The notes beneath the pieces are model-generated. The model was given only the letters and a program-made list of their open reading frames with translations. It did not search any database and was not told where the DNA came from. Shown here in pieces: positions 7,506 to 16,812 of a stretch of DNA of 61,290 nucleotides. Location of the stretch: IMG/VR virus record IMGVR_UViG_3300036668_000250, positions 1 through 61,290 of that record; one strand, 5' to 3'. Both the position numbers and the translations under genes were made by a program. The DNA is from a virus. Positions within the stretch are counted from its first letter, which is position 1, and each line of letters opens with the position of its first letter.

Positions 7506-10500
7506 ATGTCTGTAACTTCCAATCAGTATGCTACTAAAATATTTTCTCAACACCCTATAGCGTGTTGGCCTCTAGACGAAGATGCTTACTATGTTTCTTT
7601 ATCAAAAATAGACGATCTGGATATATTTTCTTGGAACATTGACAATGGAGTTGTAGAGTCAGACCCAACAACACCAAATCAACAGTCCCCTTTCAAAAAT
7701 CAGTCCGAATATTCTAAAATAGAAGTAGACGACTACTCCCTGATCTCTTCATCGGGATATGTCGTTGAAGCAGAATCTTTGCCATTGTTTCCTTTAAACA
7801 AACTTAATTCAGATTTAAAAAACTTTCATTTAAATGTTTTTATATATCAAGATTGTTTGTTTATTGATTCTTACGACATAGGGGTCAAGTATTGGGACTT
7901 CTCCACCTCCTCAGAAAAGATTGTCTTTAAAAACAAAAACTTTCCTGTTATTAGAGAATGGAAAACTCTTTCTGCAACGATAGATAACCCTGATTACCAA
8001 ACAATATCCATAAGTGCATCAGGCTTAGAGGACAGTAATGTTATAACGGTGTTGGATGCCTCTAATCTCTCCCCTGGAGTTTTTGTTGTAGGAGAAAGCA
8101 TTCCTCAAAACACATATATTGTTTCTATTGTTGGAAATTCTGTTACTATTAGCGACAACGTTTCCGATGATTTTTCTGAAAATCTTGTTTTTGTTCCAGG
8201 GGTGTCTGCTTTTATTAAATTCAACTTAATCGAAGGTGGTGGGAACAATGAAGACTATTCTTTTATATTGCATGGTTTGTCAGTTGGACAATGGTCAGAA
8301 CAGTTTTGCTTTAAGTCCCTGGGAATATTCGATCAACAAGAATCCTTGAAGTTTTTTTTACAAAACGCCACCACCTACGAAGCATTTCAGTACGGAAAGT
8401 CAACAGACAAGGCATACTATGTAATTGAAGACAACGCTCTTATTGCAAAGAATGAAGGCATCCCTATGGTCTTTGGATCAGAGAATGTAACTAGACTATA
8501 TCCTTCTAAATATTCAAACCCATCTTTGGTTTTCCCTGGTGAGGGGATGTTTTCAAATTCAGGTAAAAATAATTCATACACTCTAGAGTTTTGGTTGAGA
8601 ATACGACCAAACAACAAGAAAGAAATAAAAATATTCGGACCACTAAATTCTAAAGACGGTTTGTATGTATCTGAAGGGTTTGTCACTCTTTCTGTTAATG
8701 GAATGGTAAAAAGTTTCAATGTTAACGAATGGTATAGGCCCATGCTGGTTAACATAGTTTATTCTCCAGGTAGTTACGAGATGTTTATTAATGGGGAAAA
8801 CGTTTTGCAGTTAGTTTTTGACTTAGGGTTTTCTTCAATTGAAGAAAATAATTGGCTTGGTTTTTTCGGTAACACAAAAATTGATGTTTTTGAAGTAGAT
8901 TGCATATCTATTTTCCCTTATCAGGTGCCACTTCAGGTTGCAAAGATAAGGTTAATTTGGGGGCAGGGGACTGATTCAGAAGAAAATATTGACAACTCTT
9001 TTAAGGGTAAGCCTTATTCAATATCTTTTCCAAATGCAAAATATGATGTCAACTCAATATATCCAGACAAAGAACGATGGGATGCTGGATATTACAGAAA
9101 CCTAGTCGCAAACACAAAATCCATATCTACCCCTGAGTACTCTTTGCCAGAAATATTTCTAAGTGGTAGAGGTTTAGACTTGTGGTACCTAGACAATAAA
9201 GTTGTCAATGATTTAGAGTACCCAAGCAACGACCATCCTAAATTTATTACGTTTCGGCCAAATTTAAACGAGCAGGGTACGGAGTGGCAAGCAGACGGAC
9301 CCAATTGGATAGAAAAGTGTTACTTCAAGTTTTCCAACTCAACCATTATTTCTTCACCAGTATCTGCATTCTATTCAGTTTTTGAAATAAACGAAAATAT
9401 ATCAGATGACAGGATGTTGGTAAGTTTTGTCAATTCTTTAAATGGCAAAAGATTTGATATTAAAGTTTCCTCATATGAGGTTTCTTATATTTTTAATGGA
9501 CAAGAAATATTCTCCTTTGACGCATCAGGTCAGGACCACATCATAGTCGGAATTCATATACCAACGGTATCTGAAATTTTTGGTTACGAAATTTCAAACT
9601 TCTTCTCTTCTTTTGAAAATTTAAACGTTTACGTTGGTGGTGCTCCTGACACCCCTGATGAAATTATTAAAACTTTCGAAGGTAAGATTTATAAAGTTTC
9701 CTTTATGGAAGAATACGCTTATGAGGAATTGCAAGAGCACTTCAGCAGCCAGGGAATTGTTGACTACACTAAAGACGATTTGTTTATTGATTATTACTCA
9801 ACTTATAGCATGAAGCCTTTTGATAAGTTTAATAGTTTCTTCTTAGACATATCCATTTCATCTTATTGGGAAGAGTATTTTCCCTTAACCTATTTTTGTA
9901 AAAATATTAAAGATATAAACGATGAAGAGTACTACGGATTTGACTTTTTGCAATTTAATGTTGGCTACCCCTCAATACTAGAAAAGAAAACATTTATTGT
10001 AGATGGAGAGGAGTGGGTAAACTACTTGGAATTTCAAGACTACTACAACTACCCTATATCCTATGACTATTCTTTTTTGCAAAATACAATAGTTTCCGGG
10101 TTCACTGATTACCAAAGTTTAATAAACAATGACTATCCCGCTACAAGTTATGCATCATCTGATTCATCCCTAAAGGCTTACGCAACTTTTCAAACAATGT
10201 CTAATAATGTAAAAGAGCCATTAAAGACTTTTGCATATGAAAAATATATTCAAAGCAATCTCCTTGTTGACGCATCTATAGATCAAGAGATAGATCCATT
10301 TCTTCCTTACGGAACTAAATATCAATTAGTTGATGGTGCCATCATATATCCTCCAACATATATAGATATAGAAAATATTGCCATTGTTATTCATTTTGAC
10401 GTTAAACAAGAAATGATATTAAAAAATAAACTGATTGTTCGTAACATGGAGTTTTCCTCTAAAGCATTGAATCATAAACAAACTAATCCGATAGGAACAA

Positions 10501-11375
10501 AGTCTGGAAGAGACCTGTACCCTTACACCAAAACAGGAATATATTATTCATATAAAGAAAAAAATCCTATAAGAATATACAAAAAAGACACTCCATACCT
10601 ATATCTAACCGAAAATAGCGGTATCCAGGTTATTAAGTTTAACCAAGGGATAAAGGAACGAGGTGTTTTGATTCCAGTAAACGAACCACGAGAATCAAAT
10701 TATTATCTAGGAGCCTTGCAAATGTTTGTTAAGGATGAGTCCCCCCCGATCTCATACGATGGATACCCTATTTTTGAAATAGACAATGGGGACGCAATAA
10801 TAGAGTTTTTTTATAAGTTTGATTCAACAAATAAAAGAAAAAAGATTTTTGCAAAAAACAAAAACACTCAACAAGATTTTAATAAAATAATTTTTTATCA
10901 AAACGGAATGCAAACAGAAAATCCAGTTTTGTATCCTGATCAATGGAATGCAATCTCCGTTCTCTTTCAAGATCCCATTAATTTTTCCAATAGGTCTGGA
11001 TCAATTAATGTTTTTGCAGGATTCACCTTTAACAATATTTCAGAATATAGGCCAGAGGGTCTGGTAGAAATTGCTAATATTGTTCCAAGAAGTTGGCTAG
11101 AAGTTTATACCCCAGACAGCGGAATAACATTCAATGACTGGAGATACTGGTACAACGAGGATCAATCATCTGCTTTTCAAACATGGAAAGACGTTTTGGT
11201 TAACTTGGGCGAGGAATCTTACGGGATTAGCCCAGAAAACATCTATGAAGCGTATACGGGGACCAACATTAACGTAGTAGATGATGGTTTTGGTATAACA
11301 ATGAACAACAATGACCCCTCTATATCAATTTTTAGTGACATTGTGTGGTCAAGTTTCTCAGGAAAACCCTCATAA
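7506..11375 (+). CDS. Large minor tail / fibre protein with lectin-like domains
   Basis: 1289 residues. The start (NQYATKIFSQHPIACWPLDE) is typical of large minor tail proteins of actinophages. Around residues 340-460 a concanavalin A/LamG-like segment can be read (YTLEFWLRIRP, then GLYVSEGFVTLSVNG and YEMFINGENV). Similar segments recur near residues 600-750 (FSNSTIISSPVSAFYSVFEI, then LNVYVGGAP) and 1080-1170 (DAIIEFFYKFD, then WNAISVLF). These domains bind glycans or shape fibres, so a role in host-surface binding is likely. It is a leaderless, singly transcribed gene between nrdJ and the head genes. Confidence 0.75.
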   Translation: MSVTSNQYATKIFSQHPIACWPLDEDAYYVSLSKIDDLDIFSWNIDNGVVESDPTTPNQQSPFKNQSEYSKIEVDDYSLISSSGYVVEAESLPLFPLNKLNSDLKNFHLNVFIYQDCLFIDSYDIGVKYWDFSTSSEKIVFKNKNFPVIREWKTLSATIDNPDYQTISISASGLEDSNVITVLDASNLSPGVFVVGESIPQNTYIVSIVGNSVTISDNVSDDFSENLVFVPGVSAFIKFNLIEGGGNNEDYSFILHGLSVGQWSEQFCFKSLGIFDQQESLKFFLQNATTYEAFQYGKSTDKAYYVIEDNALIAKNEGIPMVFGSENVTRLYPSKYSNPSLVFPGEGMFSNSGKNNSYTLEFWLRIRPNNKKEIKIFGPLNSKDGLYVSEGFVTLSVNGMVKSFNVNEWYRPMLVNIVYSPGSYEMFINGENVLQLVFDLGFSSIEENNWLGFFGNTKIDVFEVDCISIFPYQVPLQVAKIRLIWGQGTDSEENIDNSFKGKPYSISFPNAKYDVNSIYPDKERWDAGYYRNLVANTKSISTPEYSLPEIFLSGRGLDLWYLDNKVVNDLEYPSNDHPKFITFRPNLNEQGTEWQADGPNWIEKCYFKFSNSTIISSPVSAFYSVFEINENISDDRMLVSFVNSLNGKRFDIKVSSYEVSYIFNGQEIFSFDASGQDHIIVGIHIPTVSEIFGYEISNFFSSFENLNVYVGGAPDTPDEIIKTFEGKIYKVSFMEEYAYEELQEHFSSQGIVDYTKDDLFIDYYSTYSMKPFDKFNSFFLDISISSYWEEYFPLTYFCKNIKDINDEEYYGFDFLQFNVGYPSILEKKTFIVDGEEWVNYLEFQDYYNYPISYDYSFLQNTIVSGFTDYQSLINNDYPATSYASSDSSLKAYATFQTMSNNVKEPLKTFAYEKYIQSNLLVDASIDQEIDPFLPYGTKYQLVDGAIIYPPTYIDIENIAIVIHFDVKQEMILKNKLIVRNMEFSSKALNHKQTNPIGTKSGRDLYPYTKTGIYYSYKEKNPIRIYKKDTPYLYLTENSGIQVIKFNQGIKERGVLIPVNEPRESNYYLGALQMFVKDESPPISYDGYPIFEIDNGDAIIEFFYKFDSTNKRKKIFAKNKNTQQDFNKIIFYQNGMQTENPVLYPDQWNAISVLFQDPINFSNRSGSINVFAGFTFNNISEYRPEGLVEIANIVPRSWLEVYTPDSGITFNDWRYWYNEDQSSAFQTWKDVLVNLGEESYGISPENIYEAYTGTNINVVDDGFGITMNNNDPSISIFSDIVWSSFSGKPS

Positions 11376-11377
11376 TC

Positions 11378-11386
11378 TGGTACAAT
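11378..11386 (+). promoter_or_regulatory. Extended -10 promoter TGGTACAAT before the head operon
   Basis: TGGTACAAT ends 7 nt before ATG 11394, a leaderless arrangement that favours ATG 11394 over GTG 11388. It would drive the portal-protease operon. Confidence 0.55.
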
Positions 11387-11393
11387 AGTGGTT

Positions 11394-11783
11394 ATGGGAA
11401 AAGGTTTTTTAGATAAAAGCGGTAAAACCAAGATTACAGAGGTAAGTAAGGGGACTGGCCAACAAGCCATGTTTGGATACGAGTGGGGCCTCTATTTTTG
11501 GAGGTTGCCCAACGGACATCTATTTAAAGACGAAGACGGAAGAATGCTGAACATACCTTCTGTAAAAAACGACCTTGATCAAATTATTAAGTTGCGCCAA
11601 TCCGCTGCTCACTATGGGCAACCAGAGGGAGATCCATGGTTCTACCCTGGAGTGAATAGGGCGACTGATGAAGAATATGAAGAGCAATTGGATAGGTTGG
11701 AGCAGGGCCTTATTCCTAGCATGAACGACTTTGGCGCTGTTAAAGCAGCCCAAGATACTTTAAGGGTACATGGTGAAGAGTAA
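11394..11783 (+). CDS. Conserved protein upstream of the portal gene
   Basis: 129 residues from ATG 11394. It contains YEWGLYFWRLPNGHLFKDEDG and LKQ-type helices with HYGQPEGDPWFYPGVNRATDEEYEEQ. Proteins of this kind sit directly before the portal gene in several actinophage genomes. It might be a head-associated or packaging accessory protein, but I see no diagnostic motif. The TAATG overlap with the portal gene indicates translational coupling. Confidence 0.6.
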   Translation: MGKGFLDKSGKTKITEVSKGTGQQAMFGYEWGLYFWRLPNGHLFKDEDGRMLNIPSVKNDLDQIIKLRQSAAHYGQPEGDPWFYPGVNRATDEEYEEQLDRLEQGLIPSMNDFGAVKAAQDTLRVHGEE

Positions 11784-13414
11784 TGTCTGAAGAACCCTAT
11801 ATTGATGTAAAGATTGCAGATCAAATTATTGATCAAGAAATGAAAGACTTAGACCCCTTCAATAAAACATGGGAGGATCTTTCTTCTCTCGGAGGCCTTA
11901 ATAAAAACTTTAAGCGAAAGGCTTCTAGAACAGAAAAAGCAAACTCTACAATAAATAATGTTCCGCGAGATAGCAGCGGTGCCATTAGCCCGTCGTACCT
12001 AACTGAATCTAGGGCAATAGGCCAAAGCGAAAACGCAGGTAGCAAGTCTAAGAAAATAAATCCTGGTCAAGTATATAGAAATGGATATGGAATATTTGAC
12101 TTGATTACCCCGCCATACAATCTTTATGAACTATCTTCATACTATGACACTTCTTTTGCCAATCATGCCGCAGTAGACACTAAGGTGTCAAATGCAGTAG
12201 GTATGGGGTTTAGGTTTGAAATGACTCCTCAGACCAGAATGAGGCTTGAAGGAATGGATAATGAGTCTGCAAAGACAAAAGCAAAAAAAAGAATTGAGCA
12301 AGTAAAGATACAGTTGTCAGACTGGATCGATAGTCTTAACGAAGATGAAAGTCTCACCAAGACACTAGAAAAGGTCTTGATTGACATGGAAGCCACGGGC
12401 AATGGATACATAGAGGTTGGAAGAACTGTTACGGGGGAAATTGGTTACCTGGGACATATCCCCTCTGTGACTATGAGAGTGAGAAGACTTCATGATGGAT
12501 ATATCCAAATTATTGCAGGAACCATCGCATACTTTAGAAATTTTGGGGCAACTAATTCAAACCCAGTAACAAGTGATCCAAGGCCGAATGAGGTTATTCA
12601 CCTCAAGCAATATTCTCCATTGAACACATTTTATGGCGTCCCAGATGTTATTGCTGCCATGACCTCTCTTAGGGGGGATTTAATGGCGTCTCAGTACAAT
12701 ATTGATTATTTTGAAAATAAGGCTGTTCCCAGATATATTATTACTGTAAAGGGAGCAAAACTTTCTGGTGAAGCAGAAGATCGTTTGTTTAGGTTTTTTC
12801 AAACAAACCTTAAAGGGCAGAATCACAGAACACTTTACGTCCCCTTGCCTGGAGATCAGGACGGGAATAAAATTGAGTTCCAGATGCATCCTATTGAAAA
12901 TAATGTTCAAGAGGCTTCCTTTAATGAATACCGTTTGAGGAATAGAGACGACATTTTGATGTCTCATCAAGTCCCATTATCTAAACTAGGCGGTGTTGAT
13001 TCCTCTACAGCATCAGCAATGACACAAGACAGAACTTTTCGTGATCAGGTTATTCATCCATTGCAGGAGTATATTGAGAAGGCAATAAACAAAATCGTTA
13101 AGGAAAGAACAGATGCCGTTCATCTTAAACTTAATCAGGCCAGTTTGACTGATGAAGTTGCTCAATCTCAAATATACGAAAGATATGCAAAGATTCAAGC
13201 AATGGTCCCCAATGAAATTAGAGAAAGCATTGGCCTCCCACAAATTCAAGGTGGGGACGATCCATTTGAAATGACATCTAGAATGGCAGCAGACACGAGG
13301 GCTAATACGGCAAGAAACAGGCAGAGAGACACAGAAAGATCCAATAATCAGTCAGATGGACCAGGAGCGATTTCAGGAAGAAATCCAAAAGGCGAGGGAA
13401 GTTCCTCTGAGTGA
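11783..13414 (+). CDS. Portal protein
   Basis: 543 residues. Forms the dodecameric ring at the capsid vertex through which DNA is packaged and ejected. Portal signatures include YDTSFANHAAVDTKVSNAVG, the clip/stem region YGVPDVIAAMTSLRGDL, YFENKAVPRYIITVKG, and MSHQVPLSKLGG followed by a long helix (TFRDQVIHPLQEYIEKAINK). The C-terminus is polar and disordered (RNRQRDTERSNNQSDGPG). Position before protease and capsid genes agrees. Length is normal for HK97-type portals with a C-terminal extension. Confidence 0.9.
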   Translation: MSEEPYIDVKIADQIIDQEMKDLDPFNKTWEDLSSLGGLNKNFKRKASRTEKANSTINNVPRDSSGAISPSYLTESRAIGQSENAGSKSKKINPGQVYRNGYGIFDLITPPYNLYELSSYYDTSFANHAAVDTKVSNAVGMGFRFEMTPQTRMRLEGMDNESAKTKAKKRIEQVKIQLSDWIDSLNEDESLTKTLEKVLIDMEATGNGYIEVGRTVTGEIGYLGHIPSVTMRVRRLHDGYIQIIAGTIAYFRNFGATNSNPVTSDPRPNEVIHLKQYSPLNTFYGVPDVIAAMTSLRGDLMASQYNIDYFENKAVPRYIITVKGAKLSGEAEDRLFRFFQTNLKGQNHRTLYVPLPGDQDGNKIEFQMHPIENNVQEASFNEYRLRNRDDILMSHQVPLSKLGGVDSSTASAMTQDRTFRDQVIHPLQEYIEKAINKIVKERTDAVHLKLNQASLTDEVAQSQIYERYAKIQAMVPNEIRESIGLPQIQGGDDPFEMTSRMAADTRANTARNRQRDTERSNNQSDGPGAISGRNPKGEGSSSE

Positions 13415-13446
13415 TGAATATAACAAAAAAAGTTATAAAAAAGTAA

Positions 13447-13454
13447 TGTATAAT
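13447..13454 (+). promoter_or_regulatory. TGTATAAT promoter between portal and protease
   Basis: TGTATAAT (TG directly followed by TATAAT) ends 9 nt before ATG 13464. It resembles the other leaderless promoters here but lacks the one-base spacer. Confidence 0.4.
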
Positions 13455-13463
13455 GTTATTAAT

Positions 13464-13553
13464 ATGACTCATAACGAGGCTATTCCATGTGCAGATTATT
13501 TATTTTCTACATCAGCCCCCTTTGGTCTACCTAAAAAGTGGAGCGTGGTCTAA
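13464..13553 (+). CDS. 29-residue microprotein between portal and protease
   Basis: ATG 13464 opens a 29-residue frame (MTHNEAIPCADYLFSTSAP then FGLPKKWSVV) that ends in a TAATG overlap with the protease. A -10-like element lies 9 nt upstream. The frame is open further upstream into the portal gene (ATG 13446 and 13356), but those starts would overlap portal coding. No family is recognised. The hydrophobic-aromatic C-terminus and the coupling to the protease start argue that it is translated. Confidence 0.45.
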   Translation: MTHNEAIPCADYLFSTSAPFGLPKKWSVV

Positions 13554-15100
13554 TGATAAAGTTTACCGATACTAAATCTGCCATTAACGGCAATACTGTT
13601 ACTATGTCAGTTCCAATATCAAAGATAGATGTTGAGAAAAGAATGGTTCATGGATTTGCAACACTAGACAATCTAGACAAGCAAAATGATGTTGTTGATA
13701 TGGATGCATCCATTAAGGCATTCTCAAACTTTAGAAACAACCTAAGAGAAATGCACCAACCAATTGCTGTAGGGAAAATTGTCTCTTTTAAGCCAGAAAA
13801 ATACTTTGACGAAGGTTCACAAAAATTTTATAATGGAGTCTATGTATCTGCTTATGTAAGCAAGGGCGCTCAAAACACCTGGGAAAAGGTCGTAGACGGA
13901 ACGCTTACGGGGTTTTCAATCGGCGGGGAAATTAATGAAACAGAAGACTTCTATGACGAAGATATGAACAAATCCTACAGAATTATTAAAGAGTACTCTC
14001 TTAGCGAACTGTCGCTGGTAGATAATCCTGCTAATCAATTTGCAAATGTAATTTCTATTGAAAAGTCACATGATGGAAACCACCTCAATGGCTATTTGTC
14101 TAAAGCAACAATAGAAAATGTTTTCTGGTGCCGAAAGGATGACGTGGTATCCATGTCCTATGATGGGAATAGATCATGCCCTCAATGTGATAAAGCGATG
14201 TCAAATATTGGTTTTGTTGAAGCCAATGATACAGAGAAGTCCTTGGTCGTAGGAACAATAATTTCTGATATAAAGAAAAACGAAATACAGGAAAAAATCA
14301 ATGATGGATATTTTGTAAAATTTGAAGGACAATATGGTCAAGTTATTGACATTGTAATGCAAGGTGGAGCCAGACTATCCTCTGATCAAAATATTATGAT
14401 GGCTAAAAATAGTGATCCTGTGGCCATCGTTAAACTTTATTCAGAAAATAACGGTACAATAACACCAACAAGAAGTCGCGTTATTAAAAATGTTTCTTCG
14501 TTAGAAAATATTAATGCGATTAATAAATCAAAAATAGAGGAGGTTGGCAACATGGACTCAAATATCGTCGTTATAGACGAAATTGAAAAAGGCGTAGACT
14601 CTGATCAAGAGGCTGTTTCTCCAGAACCAACAAGTCTTCCCGTTGTAGAAGAAACTACAAAGGCGGATAATGAGGTAAAAGAAGAAGAAGTCGAAAAGGT
14701 TAAACAATCAGATGATTCAGAAGATGAAGCAGATGATGATGACATGGATGATGACGATGATGTAACCAAAAAATCAGAATCATCCACAGAGACTAAAGAA
14801 GATGAAACCGCAAAGATGATTAGTGAGATTAGTGAATCTCTTACATCTGCACTATCTAGTCTTGCCGAAACAGTTAAGGCTCTTGATGCACGAATTGATG
14901 GCATCACAAAGTCTGTTGCAGGAGTTTCTGGTGAGGTAGATGGCATTAAAAATAGTTTTGGAAAGCGCGTAGATGCTGTGGAAAAAGAAACTGCTTTCCG
15001 AAAGTCTGCTGATCTTGGCGAGATCTTGCAGGAAGAACCAATAATTGTGGAGAAATCCACATGGGGCGGTCGTTTCCTCAAAAGTACCGACCTATTTTAA
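13553..15100 (+). CDS. Prohead protease (HK97/XkdF-like) fused to scaffold domain
   Basis: About 515 residues from ATG 13553. Residues 1-180 look like a prohead protease: GFATLDNLDKQNDVVD, MHQPIAVGKIV (candidate catalytic His), GTLTGFSIGGEI (candidate Ser) and YSLSELSLVDNPAN. Residues ~185-225 hold a Cys-containing module (FWCRKDD ... CPQCDKAM). The C-terminal part is very acidic (EDEADDDDMDDDDD) and then helical (SALSSLAETVKALDARIDG), as in scaffolding proteins. The fusion suggests that the protease is incorporated through its scaffold part and cuts itself during maturation. The TAATG overlap with the microprotein fixes the start. Confidence 0.85.
   Translation: MIKFTDTKSAINGNTVTMSVPISKIDVEKRMVHGFATLDNLDKQNDVVDMDASIKAFSNFRNNLREMHQPIAVGKIVSFKPEKYFDEGSQKFYNGVYVSAYVSKGAQNTWEKVVDGTLTGFSIGGEINETEDFYDEDMNKSYRIIKEYSLSELSLVDNPANQFANVISIEKSHDGNHLNGYLSKATIENVFWCRKDDVVSMSYDGNRSCPQCDKAMSNIGFVEANDTEKSLVVGTIISDIKKNEIQEKINDGYFVKFEGQYGQVIDIVMQGGARLSSDQNIMMAKNSDPVAIVKLYSENNGTITPTRSRVIKNVSSLENINAINKSKIEEVGNMDSNIVVIDEIEKGVDSDQEAVSPEPTSLPVVEETTKADNEVKEEEVEKVKQSDDSEDEADDDDMDDDDDVTKKSESSTETKEDETAKMISEISESLTSALSSLAETVKALDARIDGITKSVAGVSGEVDGIKNSFGKRVDAVEKETAFRKSADLGEILQEEPIIVEKSTWGGRFLKSTDLF
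14552..15100 (+). CDS. Nested in-frame scaffold protein (internal start)
   Basis: Within the protease gene, AGAGGAGG (14536-14543) stands 8 nt before an in-frame ATG at 14552 (MDSNIVVIDEIEKG). This is among the best ribosome sites in the window although it is in mid-gene. The product would be 182 residues: the acidic stretch, the coiled-coil-like helices and the C-terminus, with no protease domain. Lambda encodes scaffold Nu3 as an in-frame C-terminal part of protease gene C in the same way. Expression here is inferred from the ribosome site and domain layout. Confidence 0.65.
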   Translation: MDSNIVVIDEIEKGVDSDQEAVSPEPTSLPVVEETTKADNEVKEEEVEKVKQSDDSEDEADDDDMDDDDDVTKKSESSTETKEDETAKMISEISESLTSALSSLAETVKALDARIDGITKSVAGVSGEVDGIKNSFGKRVDAVEKETAFRKSADLGEILQEEPIIVEKSTWGGRFLKSTDLF

Positions 15101-15133
15101 AATGAAAGTTAATACTCAGGAGGTGAAAGTCAA

Positions 15134-16264
15134 ATGACAGAAGAAGTTACTAAAAATCAGCCAAGCGATAGCGGCGAGTATGGCGACCCAAACCCAGGTC
15201 TATACCAGGGGCAGGGCGCAGTCGCATCGGGTGGCGTAGGTGGCGTTACTGATCCTGCTTCCGATAGTTTGGGTAATATTCCCAACTATATCGAAGGAGT
15301 AACATCAGGTCCTAACGCTGTGAATCCAACGGGCGTCCCTGGCGGTATTCTAAACCCTGAACAAGCACGTCGTTTTATTGACTATGTTTGGGATGCAACA
15401 GTTCTCGCCCAAGATGGTCGTAGAGTTACAATGCGTGCAAATACGGTTGAACTCGAAAAGGTGAATGTTGGTGAGCGCGTAATCCGTGCAGCATCACAGG
15501 CACTCGGAGAGTACACCAACGCTGGAGCAACCTTCACCAAGGTAGAACTAACCACAAAGAAGATCCGTCTTGACTGGGAGGTAGCAACTGAGGCACTCGA
15601 AGATAATATCGAAGGTGCAGCACTTGAAGACCACCTTGTCCGTTTGATGACAAACGCTTTTGGTAATGATCTAGAAGATCTTGCCATTAACGGTAACGGT
15701 GGGGTTGATCCCTTCCTTGGAATCATGAACGGCTTTGTAAATCAGGTAAAGACTACTGGTGATGCACACGAAGCAGTTGTTGATGTTTCTGGTGGTTGGA
15801 CTCCAGAGGTATTGCAGGAAGTAATTTATGCAATGCCCCGCAAGTACCGCGCAGTAAAGACTGGCCTAAAGTTCTATGCAGGTACTGATGTTTTCGCTAA
15901 TATTGTGAAGAACAACGGTACTCTCGCAGATGCCATTGCTGAGGCAATGTCACCACGAGTAGCAGGAACTCCTGGTCGTAGAGAGGATTACCTTTCAGGG
16001 TCTACACAGACCGTCGGAGGTGCAAGAACCACTCGTGTTCTTGGCATTGACGTACAAGAGGTTCCTTACTACCCAGGTGAGTATGTCGATCTTACATTCC
16101 CACAAAATCGTGTGTGGGGTTTCCAGAGAGACATCACAGTCAACCGTGAGTACAAGCCCAAGAAGGACACCATTGAGTACACAATCTTTGTACGATTTGG
16201 CGTTACTTGGGAAGAACTAGATGCAGTTGCTTTTGTTGATTCTTCAGCAGCAGTAACCAGTTAG
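15134..16264 (+). CDS. Major capsid protein
   Basis: 376 residues, preceded by AGGAGGTGA. It follows the protease/scaffold directly and shows HK97-fold features: a disordered Gly/Pro-rich N-terminus (residues 1-70, perhaps cleaved at maturation), then a spine-helix-like start (PEQARRFIDYVWDATVLAQ), IRLDWEVATEALEDN, LTNAFGNDLEDLAINGNG (E-loop/P-domain region), and a C-terminal IEYTIFVRFGVTWEE. Codon choice is more C/G-ending than in neighbouring genes, as expected for the most highly expressed virion protein. A hairpin terminator follows. Confidence 0.93.
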   Translation: MTEEVTKNQPSDSGEYGDPNPGLYQGQGAVASGGVGGVTDPASDSLGNIPNYIEGVTSGPNAVNPTGVPGGILNPEQARRFIDYVWDATVLAQDGRRVTMRANTVELEKVNVGERVIRAASQALGEYTNAGATFTKVELTTKKIRLDWEVATEALEDNIEGAALEDHLVRLMTNAFGNDLEDLAINGNGGVDPFLGIMNGFVNQVKTTGDAHEAVVDVSGGWTPEVLQEVIYAMPRKYRAVKTGLKFYAGTDVFANIVKNNGTLADAIAEAMSPRVAGTPGRREDYLSGSTQTVGGARTTRVLGIDVQEVPYYPGEYVDLTFPQNRVWGFQRDITVNREYKPKKDTIEYTIFVRFGVTWEELDAVAFVDSSAAVTS

Positions 16265-16280
16265 TCAAATAACCAATGAT

Positions 16281-16310
16281 AAGGGGGAGGGATTAATTTT
16301 CCTCCCCCTT
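16281..16310 (+). terminator. Hairpin terminator after the capsid gene
   Basis: AAGGGGGAGG (16281-16290) pairs perfectly with CCTCCCCCTT (16301-16310) around a 10-nt loop, followed by TGTCAT. It lies 17 nt after the capsid stop and 11 nt before the next promoter. Confidence 0.8.
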
Positions 16311-16320
16311 TGTCATACTC

Positions 16321-16329
16321 TGATATAAT
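16321..16329 (+). promoter_or_regulatory. Extended -10 promoter TGATATAAT before the connector operon
   Basis: TGATATAAT is an exact match to the recurrent motif. Transcription should begin near 16336, leaving a short leader with AAAGGTG before GTG 16354. Confidence 0.6.
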
Positions 16330-16353
16330 TATTAATGATGAAAGGTGTGTGTC

Positions 16354-16812
16354 GTGTCAGATAACCCAAACGTAATAGAAGACTCTGCATTTGATAATAA
16401 TGCCCCCAAGAAGAGGGCGCGAGCAACTAAAAGTGTTGCAGAAAAAACTGTTGTTGAAAATGTTGATATATCTTCAGGGTCCAATAGTGAAGAAAATAAA
16501 AATGTTATTAAAATGTCAGATAAGCCTAAGGCACCAAGAAAGTCAAATAACTTTAATACCAAGTCAAACGTAATAGGATCTAAGGCAGCAGATATTGCAT
16601 TAAGCAAAAAGTTAGCCGATACCAGTAAGCCAGAAAATGACAAGAACAAGGTGGCCTTGTGGTCAGACAAAAACATTAGATGGAGCGGTGTAGGTTCATT
16701 GAACAAGGGTTACAACATTGTTGACAAGGAGTTTGCTCAAAAGTGGCTTACCAGGGGCGGAATAAGAGAATCCTCCCCTGAGGAAGTTGCCACTTACTAC
16801 GGCAAGGACTAA
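16354..16812 (+). CDS. Head-associated protein with disordered N-terminus
   Basis: 152 residues from GTG 16354 (SDNPNVIEDSAF); GTG 16345 is possible. Residues 1-100 are Lys/Ser/Asn-rich and probably disordered. The C-terminal ~50 residues form a compact domain (VALWSDKNIRWSGVGSLNKG then YNIVDKEFAQKWLTRGGIRE). Placement between capsid and connector genes suggests a head decoration or connector accessory role. The gene ends in a TAATG overlap. Confidence 0.55.
   Translation: MSDNPNVIEDSAFDNNAPKKRARATKSVAEKTVVENVDISSGSNSEENKNVIKMSDKPKAPRKSNNFNTKSNVIGSKAADIALSKKLADTSKPENDKNKVALWSDKNIRWSGVGSLNKGYNIVDKEFAQKWLTRGGIRESSPEEVATYYGKD

Noticed and set aside
14605-15081. 158-residue open frame on the - strand
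   Set aside because: It is the mirror of the Asp/Glu/Ser-rich scaffold region (Ser/Val-rich low complexity) with no ribosome site; antisense shadow.
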